From the NCBI GenBank assembly GCA_903831575.1, contig CAIKYB010000037.1, forward strand, positions 62,001 through 126,000: a stretch of DNA of 64,000 nt, in the 5' to 3' direction. Both the position numbers and the translations under genes were made by a program. Source of the DNA: an uncultured Bacteroidota bacterium. GTDB lineage: Bacteria > Bacteroidota > Bacteroidia > Chitinophagales > Chitinophagaceae. The notes under the pieces are model-generated. The model worked only from the letters and a program-made list of their open reading frames with translations, searched no databases and was not told the DNA's origin. How positions within the stretch are numbered: the stretch's first letter is position 1; every line of letters begins with the position of its first letter. Of this stretch, positions 9,524 through 19,061 are shown in pieces.

Positions 9524-10636
9524 CTAGTGTTCTAAAATTTTTTCGAATTTGTGTTTATAACTTTCATAGCTAAAACTTGAGATTAATTTATGTCGGTTTG
9601 GAACATGTATTGATTTATTTTCTATAATACTGTCAATAGCATTTTTAATTTCATTTACATTTAATGGATTAACCAATGTGCCTAATTCCCCATTAAGTAA
9701 GGCATCAACAGAGCCATCTTTATTACCAGCAATAACAGGCAAGCCATAATACATTGCTTCAATAAAAACAATTCCAAACCCTTCTTTCATACTTGGCATA
9801 ACATATATGTTAGCCATTGAAAAATGAGCAACTAAATCCTCTTCATTAATAAAACCTGTAATGAAAATATCCTTAAATAAACCGAGATCTCTTGATAAAT
9901 TATTAATGTATTTAATTTCTTCTGAATCATAGCTTCCAGCTATAAGGTATTTTATATTTGAATATTTTGTTTTTAAACGGTCCATAGCTTGGATTACCTT
10001 GTCATAACCTTTGTATCTTTCTTTTGAAGATAATCTCGTTAACGTAAATAAAATGATATCATCCTTTTTGAATCCATATTTATGTCTTAATGCATCATGA
10101 TGTTTGAATTCTTTACCTAATGGAAGAAAAGGGTCAAGGCAATTGTTCAACACTTTGCATTTATTTGTATCAAGTTGATTTAACTCGGTTAATTTTTGAG
10201 AGGTGAACTGGCTAACAGGAATAATCAAGTCACAACTTTTAATTGTTATCCTACGAAATCTATTTAATTTCCCCCAAACTTCTATTCCATGAGCGAATAA
10301 AATAATTCTTTTTTGTGGCATTAATAATTTTATCAACCAGCCAACAATAAGTAAATTAATGTGACTAATGATTACAGTGTTTGTGTTTCTTGAATTCCAA
10401 ATAGATGATAAAATGAATTTTATTTTATCTTCATTAAATCCTCTGAAAATTTCATTTGGGAAATATTTATTGTTGTAGCCATCTCTATTTTTATCATACA
10501 TAGAGTAAATCTCTACTCTTGAATTATTGGTAATACTCCATTCGTAAAGAGCTTTTCCTGCAACTCGGCAAACTTTCTCTATACCTCCAGTGGCAGCAAA
10601 TACTTTAAGGGTAAGAAATAAAGTTTTGTGTCTCAT
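9524..10636 (-). CDS. Glycosyltransferase family 4
   Basis: A 370-residue GT4 enzyme: TGGIEKVCR in the N-terminal loop, LFTLTRLSSKERYKGYD at the start of the second domain (the basic donor phosphate-contact region) and MPSMKEGFGIVFIEAMYYG as the E-x7-E motif. This is the clearest GT4 in the cluster. It lies between asparagine synthase and the exporter, so it may act early in repeat assembly, but order in the operon is weak evidence for order of action. Confidence 0.9.
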   Translation of the reverse strand: MRHKTLFLTLKVFAATGGIEKVCRVAGKALYEWSITNNSRVEIYSMYDKNRDGYNNKYFPNEIFRGFNEDKIKFILSSIWNSRNTNTVIISHINLLIVGWLIKLLMPQKRIILFAHGIEVWGKLNRFRRITIKSCDLIIPVSQFTSQKLTELNQLDTNKCKVLNNCLDPFLPLGKEFKHHDALRHKYGFKKDDIILFTLTRLSSKERYKGYDKVIQAMDRLKTKYSNIKYLIAGSYDSEEIKYINNLSRDLGLFKDIFITGFINEEDLVAHFSMANIYVMPSMKEGFGIVFIEAMYYGLPVIAGNKDGSVDALLNGELGTLVNPLNVNEIKNAIDSIIENKSIHVPNRHKLISSFSYESYKHKFEKILEH

Positions 10637-10643
10637 TTAACCT

Positions 10644-12437
10644 TTATAAAACTTTTCTGTGATTTAAAATAATCAGACACATCATTTGTGACCAATGTAA
10701 AGAACCTTTCATGAATTTTTTATAATTATATTGAAGCACTTCACTATTAGTTGAAATTGTATTTTTAATATATTCGCTGTTAATCATCCACTTCGCAAAT
10801 GGGAAACTAAAACCCATTTTTGGTCTTTCCCAAATTTCTCTTGGTAATTGATTCACATAAGTATCAATCAAAAATTGTTTAGGAAATGATCCGTTATATT
10901 TTACTTTAGGATTTATTTTATTTGCATAGTTTATTAAATTGTTATCCAAAAAAGGGACCCTTATTTCTACACCATGAATCATACTCATTACATCAGCATC
11001 TCTAAGTAATTGGTTTTGCATGTAGAGATTAAATTCCATCCAGCTCACTTTATTTTTATTTTCTAAATGTTGAACATTTAAAAGAGTAGGCATCTCATTT
11101 AGGGTATTCCATACTTCATTTTCATATGCACCCAATTGACGGGCAATTTCAAATGGATTAAAGTGGCCTCTTAAGAAAAGATAAATGCCTTTAATCCCTT
11201 CAATTTTTAAGTAGGATAATCTACTCAATTTTTTAGAACTGCTTCTTTTCCCAAAACCCTTTGCAAAATCAGGTAATTGCTGTAACAAATTTGTTGCAGC
11301 AATTCTATTGAAAGATGGATATCCACCAAATAGTTCATCTCCTCCTAAACCCGACAATACTGCTTTAAAGCCATTTAAAGCAGCATATTTAGAAATAAAC
11401 CAGGTATTAATGCCATCGCAACTTGGCATGTCCATACTTTCCAAAATGGATGGGAAGGAACGGTGAAATTCTTCTTCTTTTAATAGTAATTGATAGCTGT
11501 TACATTCAAGTTTATCAATTAATAAATCCTGGAATTTTTTTTCTGAATATTCTTTTTCTTCAAAATAAATGGAAAGAGCATTTAAGTTCTCTTTTTTATA
11601 AGTAGATGCTATAGTAGCAATTATACCTGAGTCTAATCCACCACTTAAAAAAACAGCAACTGGTGCATCAGCGATTAATTGTTCTTCAACCGCATCTTTT
11701 AATAATTCTTTTATATTTTCAATAGCCTCATTTCTATTAAGAATTTCATTTGAATAACTGAAATGAGCAAAAGATTGAATCGAATAGTTTCTTTTTTTTA
11801 AATCATATTTTAAAAAGCAACCTTTATGAAGAGGCTTTACTTCTTTTAAGGTAGATACTGGCTCTGGAATATGACCATAAGCCATCATGTAAATTGGCCA
11901 TTTTTTATTTTGCTCATGGAATTGTGGGATGGCATTAAATGCCCTTAGTTCCGAAGCGAAAAATAGATTATCTGATAAAGTACTGTAATAAATTGGCTTT
12001 ATTCCTATCGCATCACGTACTAATAATAATTCTTTTTCTACATTATCCCAAAGTGCAAAAGCAAACATCCCTTTTAATTTCGAAAAAGAAAGAGATCCCC
12101 ATTGAGAATATGCAGCTAGGATTACTTCTGTATCGCTATGGTTTGTAAAATGATGACCTAAAGCAGTTAATTCTCTTTTTAATTCTAAATAGTTATAAAT
12201 TTCCCCATTATAAGTAATGTAATAATGATCTTGATATTGCATAGGCATATGACCTGCATTACTTAAATCTAATAAGGAGAGCCTTCGATTGCCTAAAACC
12301 AAACGATCTTCGGTAGCATTATATATTCCAGAATCATCTGGCCCTCCATGCTTTTGGAGGTTACACATGTTAATTACAATATCTTCAATATTGTACATTG
12401 GTTGTCCAGAATTCAATATCCCGGCTATTCTACACAT
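10644..12437 (-). CDS. asnB: Asparagine synthase (glutamine-hydrolysing)
   Basis: A 597-residue two-domain enzyme. Residue 2 is the nucleophilic cysteine (MCRIAG) of a class II glutamine amidotransferase domain. SGGLDSGI near residue 263 is the PP-loop of the ATP-pyrophosphatase synthase domain, and GLGGDELFGGYPSF is the conserved synthetase loop. It converts aspartate to asparagine with glutamine and ATP, but homologues inside capsule/exopolysaccharide loci are commonly thought to amidate sugar acids or other precursors. The location between UpxY and glycosyltransferases supports the second role; the substrate remains unproven. Confidence 0.9.
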   Translation of the reverse strand: MCRIAGILNSGQPMYNIEDIVINMCNLQKHGGPDDSGIYNATEDRLVLGNRRLSLLDLSNAGHMPMQYQDHYYITYNGEIYNYLELKRELTALGHHFTNHSDTEVILAAYSQWGSLSFSKLKGMFAFALWDNVEKELLLVRDAIGIKPIYYSTLSDNLFFASELRAFNAIPQFHEQNKKWPIYMMAYGHIPEPVSTLKEVKPLHKGCFLKYDLKKRNYSIQSFAHFSYSNEILNRNEAIENIKELLKDAVEEQLIADAPVAVFLSGGLDSGIIATIASTYKKENLNALSIYFEEKEYSEKKFQDLLIDKLECNSYQLLLKEEEFHRSFPSILESMDMPSCDGINTWFISKYAALNGFKAVLSGLGGDELFGGYPSFNRIAATNLLQQLPDFAKGFGKRSSSKKLSRLSYLKIEGIKGIYLFLRGHFNPFEIARQLGAYENEVWNTLNEMPTLLNVQHLENKNKVSWMEFNLYMQNQLLRDADVMSMIHGVEIRVPFLDNNLINYANKINPKVKYNGSFPKQFLIDTYVNQLPREIWERPKMGFSFPFAKWMINSEYIKNTISTNSEVLQYNYKKFMKGSLHWSQMMCLIILNHRKVL

Positions 12438-12472
12438 GAGTAGCTAATGTCAAATAGTTATAGATTTTGTTT

Positions 12473-12979
12473 CTAAACAGTGAGTAATTTATTTTTATCA
12501 AACGTTGCACAAAGTTTTAAATCCATACTATCAATCAGCACTTTAACTTTATTCCCAATAACCTCTACCACAATCCCTTTGTAATTCATTAAGACTCCCT
12601 GGTTTATAATTACAGTTCTACCAATTGCAGTTGTATTTTCTACAATTTCAATATTTTCAAATTCTTCTAAAAATCTTTTTATCTTTTGAATATCATCATC
12701 TTTTACTTTAGCAGGCTTGCCTAGCCAGTGTATATAATTGATGATGCCGTCAATCATTTTTACATCCCATTTTTTTTCTTCTTCTATTTTTATAAATAGA
12801 TATCCTTTAAATAATGGTTCAAGTACAATTTTTTTTCTGTCGCTCCATTGCTTTTGTATTTTATTTAAAGGGCAATAGTTTTCAATATTCTTTTCAGAAA
12901 GTTTTTGTGAGATTTTCTTTTCCCATCTGGGTTTAGTGTAAACAACATACCAGAATGCGTTATTTTCTTTATTAGACAA
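12473..12979 (-). CDS. UpxY-type NusG-like transcription antiterminator
   Basis: A 168-residue NusG paralogue. The N-terminal NGN domain starts FWYVVYTKPRWEKK, as in UpxY/RfaH-like specialised paralogues. The C-terminal region contains a KOW-type motif (INQGVLMNYKGIVVEV). In Bacteroides, UpxY proteins are encoded in capsule loci and allow transcription of their own long operon. The start is TTG at 12979; no ATG lies between it and the in-frame stop eight codons upstream. Unusually it is internal (after wza and wzc) rather than first, so wza/wzc could be transcribed independently of it. Confidence 0.85.
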   Translation of the reverse strand: MSNKENNAFWYVVYTKPRWEKKISQKLSEKNIENYCPLNKIQKQWSDRKKIVLEPLFKGYLFIKIEEEKKWDVKMIDGIINYIHWLGKPAKVKDDDIQKIKRFLEEFENIEIVENTTAIGRTVIINQGVLMNYKGIVVEVIGNKVKVLIDSMDLKLCATFDKNKLLTV

Positions 12980-13053
12980 AGCTTCGCTAGTCCTCAGTTA
13001 CATTATTTTTTGTACTGAAGACGGTGTTTTAATTTTTAATTATAAAGGAATAA

Positions 13054-15486
13054 TTATTTTTTCTTAAATAAGTCTCTGAAAATGTCAAAGATGTTCCAAA
13101 CATTTTTGAATCCTGGTTGAGATTTATCTTGAATATAATAATTACTATAAGTTTTTCCGTAAGCGTAACCATAACCATACCCATATCCGTAACCGTATCC
13201 GTACCCATAGCCATTACCATACCCACCAAATCCATAGTTAAACAAGGAAATACCTCTTGGTTTTATTCCGTTAAAAACAATGCACATATTTTTAAACTTC
13301 TTATCTACATAAAAATTATCAATCATTTTGATAAATACATTAGGTGTATGGTTATGTCTAACCATGAAAATAGTTGTATCAACATATTGAGATAATAATT
13401 GCGCATCTGTAACTGGACCAATTGGTGCTGTATCTATGATTACGTAATCAAATTTCTTTTTAAGTTCATCAATCATATAAAGAAACTCTGGCTTACTAAT
13501 TAACTCTGTTGGATTAGGAGGAATCGGTCCGGCAGTCACTAAAAACAAATCATTAAATTGTGTGGACTTGGTGATTTCATCAAGATTAGCTTTGTTAACT
13601 AAATAACTTGATATCCCTGGATCTTTTCTGATTCCAAGCAATTTGCTAAGTTTTGGTTTGCGTAAATCCATTTCCAATAATGCAACCTTCTTTCCTGTAA
13701 GCGTTAAACTAATAGCCAAATTAACAGCCACAAAACTTTTTCCTTCACCAGATATACTAGAAGTTACTAATAAAACTTTATTTTGGTCATTGAACCCCAT
13801 AAAACTAAGGTTAGTTCTAAGTGCTCTGAATTGTTCTGCGATTACTGTTCTTTTCCCTTCTGATATAGCAATAGTTTCATTGGATTTCGCTTGAACAATT
13901 TCACCAATTACAGGAATAGTTGTTCGTTTTTCTATTTCAGCACGAAACATGATTCTATTGTTAACTTGTTCAGAAAATTGAACGTATATAATAAAAATAA
14001 GTAGGCCAATTAAAAGCCCGGACCAATAAAAATTACTTGGAATTGGACGAATAGGCCCATAAGAAAATCCTTTCTCTAAAACTCTTAAATCTGCACTTGT
14101 TGATGCTGAAGATAAAGCTGTTTCCTCTCTCTTTTGGAGTAAATAGGTGTAGATGTCGTTTTTTATTGCCTGTTGTCTGCTGATTTCTAAAAGGCCTCTT
14201 TCTTTTTCAGGAACAGCGGCATATAGACTTTTATTATTAGACTCGTTTCTATCATTATTTTTCTTTTGAACATTGAAATTACTCCGAATATTTTCAATAT
14301 TCTCTCTGATATCATCTTTAATTCGTGATACTTTTTCTTCTGCTAAAATTACAAGATTGCTTTTATTCCCTGCAGTAGATTTAGTTTTATCAAGATCAAA
14401 TTCTGCTGAATATAGCTGACTCAATAGTGACCTTAATGTTTCGTCATCAACTAATATTAATGACGGAACAGTTCCCGTATTTTTGTTTTTAGAATTTACA
14501 TAAGTTAAAATATTTTCTAACAATTGCAATTGTAATGCTATCGTACTATTTATTTTATCAAACTCTTTTACATTGTTAAAATAAAACATAGCTTGATTGC
14601 TCAAATCAATAATATTATTTTTTGATTTATAATTTTGAATATTTCTTTCAACGCTATCTAATTGTGATGTAATAGTATCCAGCCTATCCTGAATAAACAT
14701 CAGGGTTTTTGTGGCCATTTCATTTTTATCTTCTATCCCAGCTTTGTTGTATATTTCAAATAATTTATTCAAAATATTTATACCTTTTTCAGGTACAGCC
14801 GTTTCTAATTTCAAATCAATAACAGTAGATGCATAAGATAAAGGAGCTGCCTTGATTGAATTAATAATAGAGGAAGCCGCTGAACCAACTGTGTTCAGTT
14901 GGACATAATAATTTTTTCCGACAACTGATGTGTTGTATTTTTCATTAATCTTTATCCTATAAAGAGTATTGCCTAAGTTAATTTTGCCTCCAAATGGGAT
15001 ATTTTTATTGTCAATAAATACAGTTCTATTATTCCAATTTATTGTAAAGAAATATTTATCTCCAGAAAAAATACTGTCTTTATTAAAAGCAATAAAACTT
15101 AAGGGGGAATTTTCGCCATATAATTCTTCAATTTGAACTTTCCCCTCATTATAAATTGTTGAATATAAATCTAATTCTTTCACCACATTTTCAATAAGAG
15201 AAGAAGACTTTAATACAATAATTTCATTTTCGACAATTTTCTTTTCACTAAAAATATTTAATGCGTCAAGAACTTTAGTATCTCCACCGCCTTTCTGAGG
15301 GTCTTTCAATAAGACTTTTGCTGAAGCAATATAGATTTTCGTTTCAGACCTTAAATAAAAATAGGAAACGGTTAAAGATGCAGCCATGAGGATTACAAAA
15401 AATGGCCAAAATGGTAAATAACGATAAATTATTTGGGCTATAATATTATCCTTTTGTTTTTCTTTTATTTGTTGTTCTTCATTCAT
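13054..15486 (-). CDS. wzc: Wzc-like polysaccharide co-polymerase with tyrosine autokinase domain
   Basis: An 810-residue protein: N-terminal Wzz domain with a membrane segment at about residues 29-50, a long periplasmic coiled-coil region, a second membrane segment at about 487-508, then a cytoplasmic BY-kinase domain. The kinase has Walker A SGEGKSF, Walker A' LLEMDLRKP and Walker B VIIDTAP. The C-terminal tail is dominated by alternating Gly-Tyr, a substrate cluster for autophosphorylation. The protein controls chain length and couples polymerisation to the Wza outer-membrane channel encoded next door. It co-exists with an ABC exporter, so the locus mixes Wzx/Wzy-type and ABC-type components. 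Confidence 0.92.
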   Translation of the reverse strand: MNEEQQIKEKQKDNIIAQIIYRYLPFWPFFVILMAASLTVSYFYLRSETKIYIASAKVLLKDPQKGGGDTKVLDALNIFSEKKIVENEIIVLKSSSLIENVVKELDLYSTIYNEGKVQIEELYGENSPLSFIAFNKDSIFSGDKYFFTINWNNRTVFIDNKNIPFGGKINLGNTLYRIKINEKYNTSVVGKNYYVQLNTVGSAASSIINSIKAAPLSYASTVIDLKLETAVPEKGINILNKLFEIYNKAGIEDKNEMATKTLMFIQDRLDTITSQLDSVERNIQNYKSKNNIIDLSNQAMFYFNNVKEFDKINSTIALQLQLLENILTYVNSKNKNTGTVPSLILVDDETLRSLLSQLYSAEFDLDKTKSTAGNKSNLVILAEEKVSRIKDDIRENIENIRSNFNVQKKNNDRNESNNKSLYAAVPEKERGLLEISRQQAIKNDIYTYLLQKREETALSSASTSADLRVLEKGFSYGPIRPIPSNFYWSGLLIGLLIFIIYVQFSEQVNNRIMFRAEIEKRTTIPVIGEIVQAKSNETIAISEGKRTVIAEQFRALRTNLSFMGFNDQNKVLLVTSSISGEGKSFVAVNLAISLTLTGKKVALLEMDLRKPKLSKLLGIRKDPGISSYLVNKANLDEITKSTQFNDLFLVTAGPIPPNPTELISKPEFLYMIDELKKKFDYVIIDTAPIGPVTDAQLLSQYVDTTIFMVRHNHTPNVFIKMIDNFYVDKKFKNMCIVFNGIKPRGISLFNYGFGGYGNGYGYGYGYGYGYGYGYAYGKTYSNYYIQDKSQPGFKNVWNIFDIFRDLFKKK
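13163..13237 (-). repeat. Tandem Gly-Tyr codon repeat in wzc C-terminus
   Basis: The DNA alternates GGN and TAY codons, encoding about ten Gly-Tyr dipeptides with a few Asn, Phe or Ala interruptions. It produces a Tyr cluster at the end of the kinase. Because the repeat unit is 6 bp (with a 12-bp superperiod), replication slippage can change the number of phosphorylatable tyrosines without shifting the frame. Spurious reading frames on both strands come from this repeat. Confidence 0.8.
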
Positions 15487-15503
15487 GTACTACTTTATAA
15501 TTT

Positions 15504-16295
15504 TTATTTAATCAAAAGATTAACGATAACTACTCCAATAGAAAGTAAAGATGCTAACAATGAAAAAGTAGTTTGAACTTGCTGCCTTCTCTCCTCTTTA
15601 TTAATTAATTTGGTGTCTTTCTTCACATATACGATGTCGTTAGTTTTTACATAATACCATTCAGATGAAAATATAGAATGATCTTCCAAATTAACATGTT
15701 TAACAATTTTCTTACTGCCACTATCACGAATAATGATAATGTCCTTTACATTAGCATTCTCTTTTAATTCTCCACTATTTACGATAACATCTAATAAGGG
15801 CATTTGGTCTTCAGTCATATTCATAACATGGGGGTTATTAAACTCTCCCATAACTGTAACTTTCTTATTTAAATATTGAATACTTACAATTGGTTCTTTC
15901 ATGAATGGCTGTAAATCTTTTTCTAATTTTAATTTAAGCTCTTTTAAGGTTAATCCTTCTATTTTAATATATCCAAGATGATGGATATTTATTTCGCCTT
16001 TTTCATCTACAAGATAACCAGGGTTAGAATTTTGAGAATTAGCTGTGGCAACAGCAAGTGAAACTTTAGAAGAATTATTGAAATTGGCATCTATTTCTGC
16101 ATTTAAACTACTTACATTAATAGCAACGAGATCATTTTTTTTTATTTTTGATTCAGCAAAATTTAAAACATAAGCATTAATAGTAGTGTCTTTATTAAGC
16201 GTTTTAAAATAGGTGAAATTTTTGTTGACATAACAGGATGAAAAAGCAGTAATTACTACTAGTAAAATTGAATAAATACAAAATAATCGTTGCAT
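15504..16295 (-). CDS. wza: Wza-like polysaccharide export outer-membrane lipoprotein
   Basis: A 263-residue protein with a lipoprotein signal peptide (basic start, hydrophobic segment, AFSSC lipobox with Cys about residue 21). A Poly_export domain follows (DLVAINVSS; GYLVDEKGEINIHHLGYIKIEGLT), then SLBB-like repeats (KKVTVMGEFNNP). A C-terminal hydrophobic segment could be the membrane-spanning helix. It forms the outer-membrane exit channel for the polysaccharide. It is the first gene of the operon, 17 bp upstream of wzc. Confidence 0.9.
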   Translation of the reverse strand: MQRLFCIYSILLVVITAFSSCYVNKNFTYFKTLNKDTTINAYVLNFAESKIKKNDLVAINVSSLNAEIDANFNNSSKVSLAVATANSQNSNPGYLVDEKGEINIHHLGYIKIEGLTLKELKLKLEKDLQPFMKEPIVSIQYLNKKVTVMGEFNNPHVMNMTEDQMPLLDVIVNSGELKENANVKDIIIIRDSGSKKIVKHVNLEDHSIFSSEWYYVKTNDIVYVKKDTKLINKEERRQQVQTTFSLLASLLSIGVVIVNLLIK

Positions 16296-16313
16296 ATAAA
16301 TAGATATTGAAAA

Positions 16314-16330
16314 GTAGGTTTTTAAAACCT
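16314..16330. promoter_or_regulatory. Short inverted repeat in the capsule operon leader
   Basis: Eight-base arms TAGGTTTT and AAAACCTA are separated by one T, about 20-35 bp upstream of the wza start. In the leader RNA this would form a small AT-rich hairpin. It might be a regulatory structure or protein-binding site. No convincing -33/-7 promoter pair could be assigned in the 160-bp region between the DUF3276 terminator and wza. Confidence 0.35.
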
Positions 16331-16456
16331 ATCAAATTTCGTGAAAATAAGTAACATGACCAATTTTAAATCAATGAGTTGTGTGGGTATTTCAAGATTT
16401 TTTTAATAAATTATCATTAAAAAATTAATAGCGTAAAAAAAATAATAGTACAAAAA

Positions 16457-16482
16457 AACCGTCTCTATTTTAGGAGACGGTT
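16457..16482 (-). terminator. Rho-independent terminator after the DUF3276 gene
   Basis: A perfect 9-bp stem (AACCGTCTC / GAGACGGTT) with an 8-base AT-rich loop. On the minus strand the stem is followed by a run of T residues. It lies 20 bp beyond the stop of the DUF3276 gene and separates it from the capsule operon. The plus strand also has a weaker T-rich tail. Confidence 0.85.
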
Positions 16483-16502
16483 AAATTATTTTTAATAGAC
16501 AG

Positions 16503-16961
16503 TTACCACTTATCTACTTCTTCAGTACTTCCATTATCTTCCGATGATTTAATTTCAGGTATTTCTGACAAAGGTGATGTCAATTCTGAAGTTACTTCTT
16601 TTAATTCTTCTGTTGAGCTTTCTGTTAAAGTACTTGAAGGAGTCGTTTGACTTTCATCTCCCTCGTAAGGTGTATCATGATTGAATGCATCAAAGTCAAA
16701 GTCTGGCATCAATTCTGTTTTAACATGGTCTATTGTCTCTGTAAGCCCTTTTAAAAACTTATTAAAATCCTCTTTATATAAAAAGATTTTATGACGATCA
16801 TATCCATCAGAATCAAATCGTTTACGGCTTTCAGTAATTGTCACATAAAAATCATTCCCACGTGTTTCTCTTACATCAAAAAAGTAAGTTCTACGTTTTC
16901 CTGCTTTTACACGAGTGCTAAATACACTCTCCATTTTTCTGTCGTTGTTTTCGTACTCCAC
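16503..16961 (-). CDS. DUF3276 / PUR-alpha-like nucleic-acid-binding protein
   Basis: A 152-residue protein whose first ~95 residues match the Bacteroidota DUF3276 family: M-E-S-V-F-S-x-R-V, then RAGKRRTYFFDVR-like and ESRKRFD segments followed by an IFLYKEDF strand. This is a PUR repeat fold related to Borrelia BpuR. The remaining ~55 residues are acidic and Ser/Thr-rich, probably disordered. Likely binds single-stranded DNA or RNA. The start is GTG at 16961; an internal ATG at 16934 is possible but would remove the conserved N-terminus. It has its own terminator and is a conserved chromosomal gene rather than part of the capsule operon. Confidence 0.85.
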   Translation of the reverse strand: MEYENNDRKMESVFSTRVKAGKRRTYFFDVRETRGNDFYVTITESRKRFDSDGYDRHKIFLYKEDFNKFLKGLTETIDHVKTELMPDFDFDAFNHDTPYEGDESQTTPSSTLTESSTEELKEVTSELTSPLSEIPEIKSSEDNGSTEEVDKW

Positions 16962-17072
16962 TGTTATTTTTTTTTATTTTAAAAATAGTTGAATTCCAAT
17001 GTGAATGACAAAGATAAATTTGTTTTTGACATGACAAAATATTTAAGCATTTTAACTCGATGAACAATTATT

Positions 17073-18911
17073 TTAAATAGGACTAATTGATGTAATATGT
17101 TGATTATCATACATTTCTGCATAGGTTCCTTTCTGTTGTAATAAAGTCTCATGGGATCCCATTTCAACAATTTTTCCTTGATCTAATATAATGATATTAT
17201 CAAAATCAAATGAAGAAAAAATTCTATGGGTAATAATAATGGCTGTTTTTGATTGGAGAAATTGTTTTAAATGTTGAATTATAGCATTTTCAGTTTTACT
17301 GTCAACAGCACTTAAGCAATCGTCAAAAATTAAAATTTCAGGATTTTTTATCAAAGCTCTGGCAATAGATATTCGTTGTTTTTGTCCACCACTTAATGTA
17401 ATGCCACGCTCTCCTACTATGGTGTCAAATCCATGCTGAAACGAAATTATTTCATCATAAATACCTGCATTTCTTGCTGCTTCCCAAACTTGCTCAATTG
17501 TTGCATGTTCATTTCCGAATCGTATGTTGTTTTTTATAGTATCACTAAATAAAAAAACTTCCTGTGGTACGTAACTAATTTTTTCTCTTAAACTTTCGAG
17601 TTTTATTTTTCGAATGGGGATTTCATCAAATAGGATTTCTCCATCATTTAAATCATACATTCTCAAAAGAAGCTGTGCCATTGTACTTTTTCCTGATCCT
17701 GTTTTACCAATGATAGCTACTTTCTGTCCTTTTGCAATTGATAAATTAATAGTAGCTATTGCATTGATACCTGTATTATCATAAATGAAATTTGCTTTTA
17801 CAAATTCAATTTTTTTTGATAATTCAAATGTCTTGGTGATTTCTTCGTCCTTTATGGCTGGAATAATTTTTAAAAATTCATTTATTCTTTTTTGTGATGC
17901 TGCTGCTCTTTGTATCATACTTGCTGTCCAGCCGATTGCACTTACGGGAAAAGTCAACATTTGAATGTACAAAACGAATTCTGCAATTTTTCCAATATTG
18001 ACACCTGGAGTCCCATTGGCAACCTCAAGTGCACCAACCATAATAGTAATTAATGTGCTGATTCCAATAATGAGTGACATACTTGGAAAATAAATAGCTT
18101 CCGTTTTAGCGAGACTCAAGGAGTTTTTTCGATAATCCTCACTATTTTTTTTGAAAAATTGAATCATTGGATTCTCCTGAATAAAAGATTTGATTACCCG
18201 AATCCCCGAATAAGATTCCTGTGCATTACTTGTTAAGTTACTCAGCATAAATTGAACACGCTCACTCTTTTTATTGATGACTGCATTTACATAGTAAATA
18301 GCAATTGCTAAAAATGGTAATGGACTTAATGCAACCAATGATAATTTTACATCGGAAGTAAACATAAAATAGGTGCTAAATCCTATTACAGCAGCAAGGT
18401 TAATGAAATACATTAAAGCAGGTCCAGTGTACATTCTAACTCTACTTACATCTTCCGAAATTCTATTCATCAAATCACCTGTTGAATTTGATTTGTAAAA
18501 TGAAAGATCTAATTTTTGATAGTGATTATAAATATCATTCTTCTGGTCATACTCGATGTGTCTGCTCATTACAATAATGGATTGTCGCATCAAAAACATA
18601 AAAAAACCGCTTATAACGGCAAGGAGTATAAGTATCGCTCCTGAAATTAATATTTTCTTATTGAAAGGCTGCTGATTTAATACTGTTGAAAAATAGTCTA
18701 TTAATGAATCAGTATTATTCGATTTGATATTAGTCGGATGGGTTTTAATATCGAATTTATTTAAAGAATTTATGACTGTGTTTACAACAAATCCAGTTAA
18801 TTTAGGCACAAGAATTCTGAAGTAATTACTGAGTATTACAAAGCAGATGCCTAAGAAAAATCGCCATTTGTATTTCCAGAAGTATTTATTAATAGAGGAA
18901 AGCTCTTTCAC
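17073..18911 (-). CDS. ABC transporter, fused permease/ATPase (MsbA-like exporter)
   Basis: A 612-residue half-transporter. About six transmembrane helices in residues 1-330 are followed by an ABC ATPase with Walker A IGKTGSGKST, signature TLSGGQKQR, Walker B LIFDDCLSAVD and switch histidine ITHR. These proteins homodimerise and export lipids, lipid A precursors, peptides or drugs; the substrate is not predictable. Start is GTG at 18911. It is monocistronic as far as visible and is the last chromosomal gene before the integrated element. Confidence 0.9.
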   Translation of the reverse strand: MKELSSINKYFWKYKWRFFLGICFVILSNYFRILVPKLTGFVVNTVINSLNKFDIKTHPTNIKSNNTDSLIDYFSTVLNQQPFNKKILISGAILILLAVISGFFMFLMRQSIIVMSRHIEYDQKNDIYNHYQKLDLSFYKSNSTGDLMNRISEDVSRVRMYTGPALMYFINLAAVIGFSTYFMFTSDVKLSLVALSPLPFLAIAIYYVNAVINKKSERVQFMLSNLTSNAQESYSGIRVIKSFIQENPMIQFFKKNSEDYRKNSLSLAKTEAIYFPSMSLIIGISTLITIMVGALEVANGTPGVNIGKIAEFVLYIQMLTFPVSAIGWTASMIQRAAASQKRINEFLKIIPAIKDEEITKTFELSKKIEFVKANFIYDNTGINAIATINLSIAKGQKVAIIGKTGSGKSTMAQLLLRMYDLNDGEILFDEIPIRKIKLESLREKISYVPQEVFLFSDTIKNNIRFGNEHATIEQVWEAARNAGIYDEIISFQHGFDTIVGERGITLSGGQKQRISIARALIKNPEILIFDDCLSAVDSKTENAIIQHLKQFLQSKTAIIITHRIFSSFDFDNIIILDQGKIVEMGSHETLLQQKGTYAEMYDNQHITSISPI

Positions 18912-19015
18912 GAGTATATTTTATAGTTTCACTTTTTACAAGAGATGATTTTTTTAATCATTCCTAGTTGTTAAGAGTCTACCCTTTATGAGGCTAATTC
19001 ATTGTCGGGAAAATG

Positions 19016-19061
19016 ATACATTAAAAAAGCTCAGTAAATGTACTGAGCTTTTTTAATGTAT
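19016..19061. terminator. Bidirectional terminator hairpin
   Basis: Perfect 21-bp inverted repeat arms (19016-19036 and 19041-19061) around a 4-base AATG loop. The stem contains GCTCAGTA / TACTGAGC flanked by an A6 tract on one side and a T6 tract on the other, so it can terminate transcription from either strand. It lies 76 bp outside the left attachment repeat. A GGCGGAGAGAG sequence that resembles the end of a tRNA acceptor stem follows immediately. Confidence 0.85.

Noticed and set aside
12473-12979. Housekeeping NusG
   Set aside because: It lacks the ribosomal/secE neighbours of nusG, has the N-terminal pattern of specialised paralogues and sits within a capsule operon.
13029-13395. Reading frames rich in Met-Gly-Asp or in Thr-Ile-Ser repeats
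   Set aside because: They are frame shadows of the Gly-Tyr repeat at the end of wzc.
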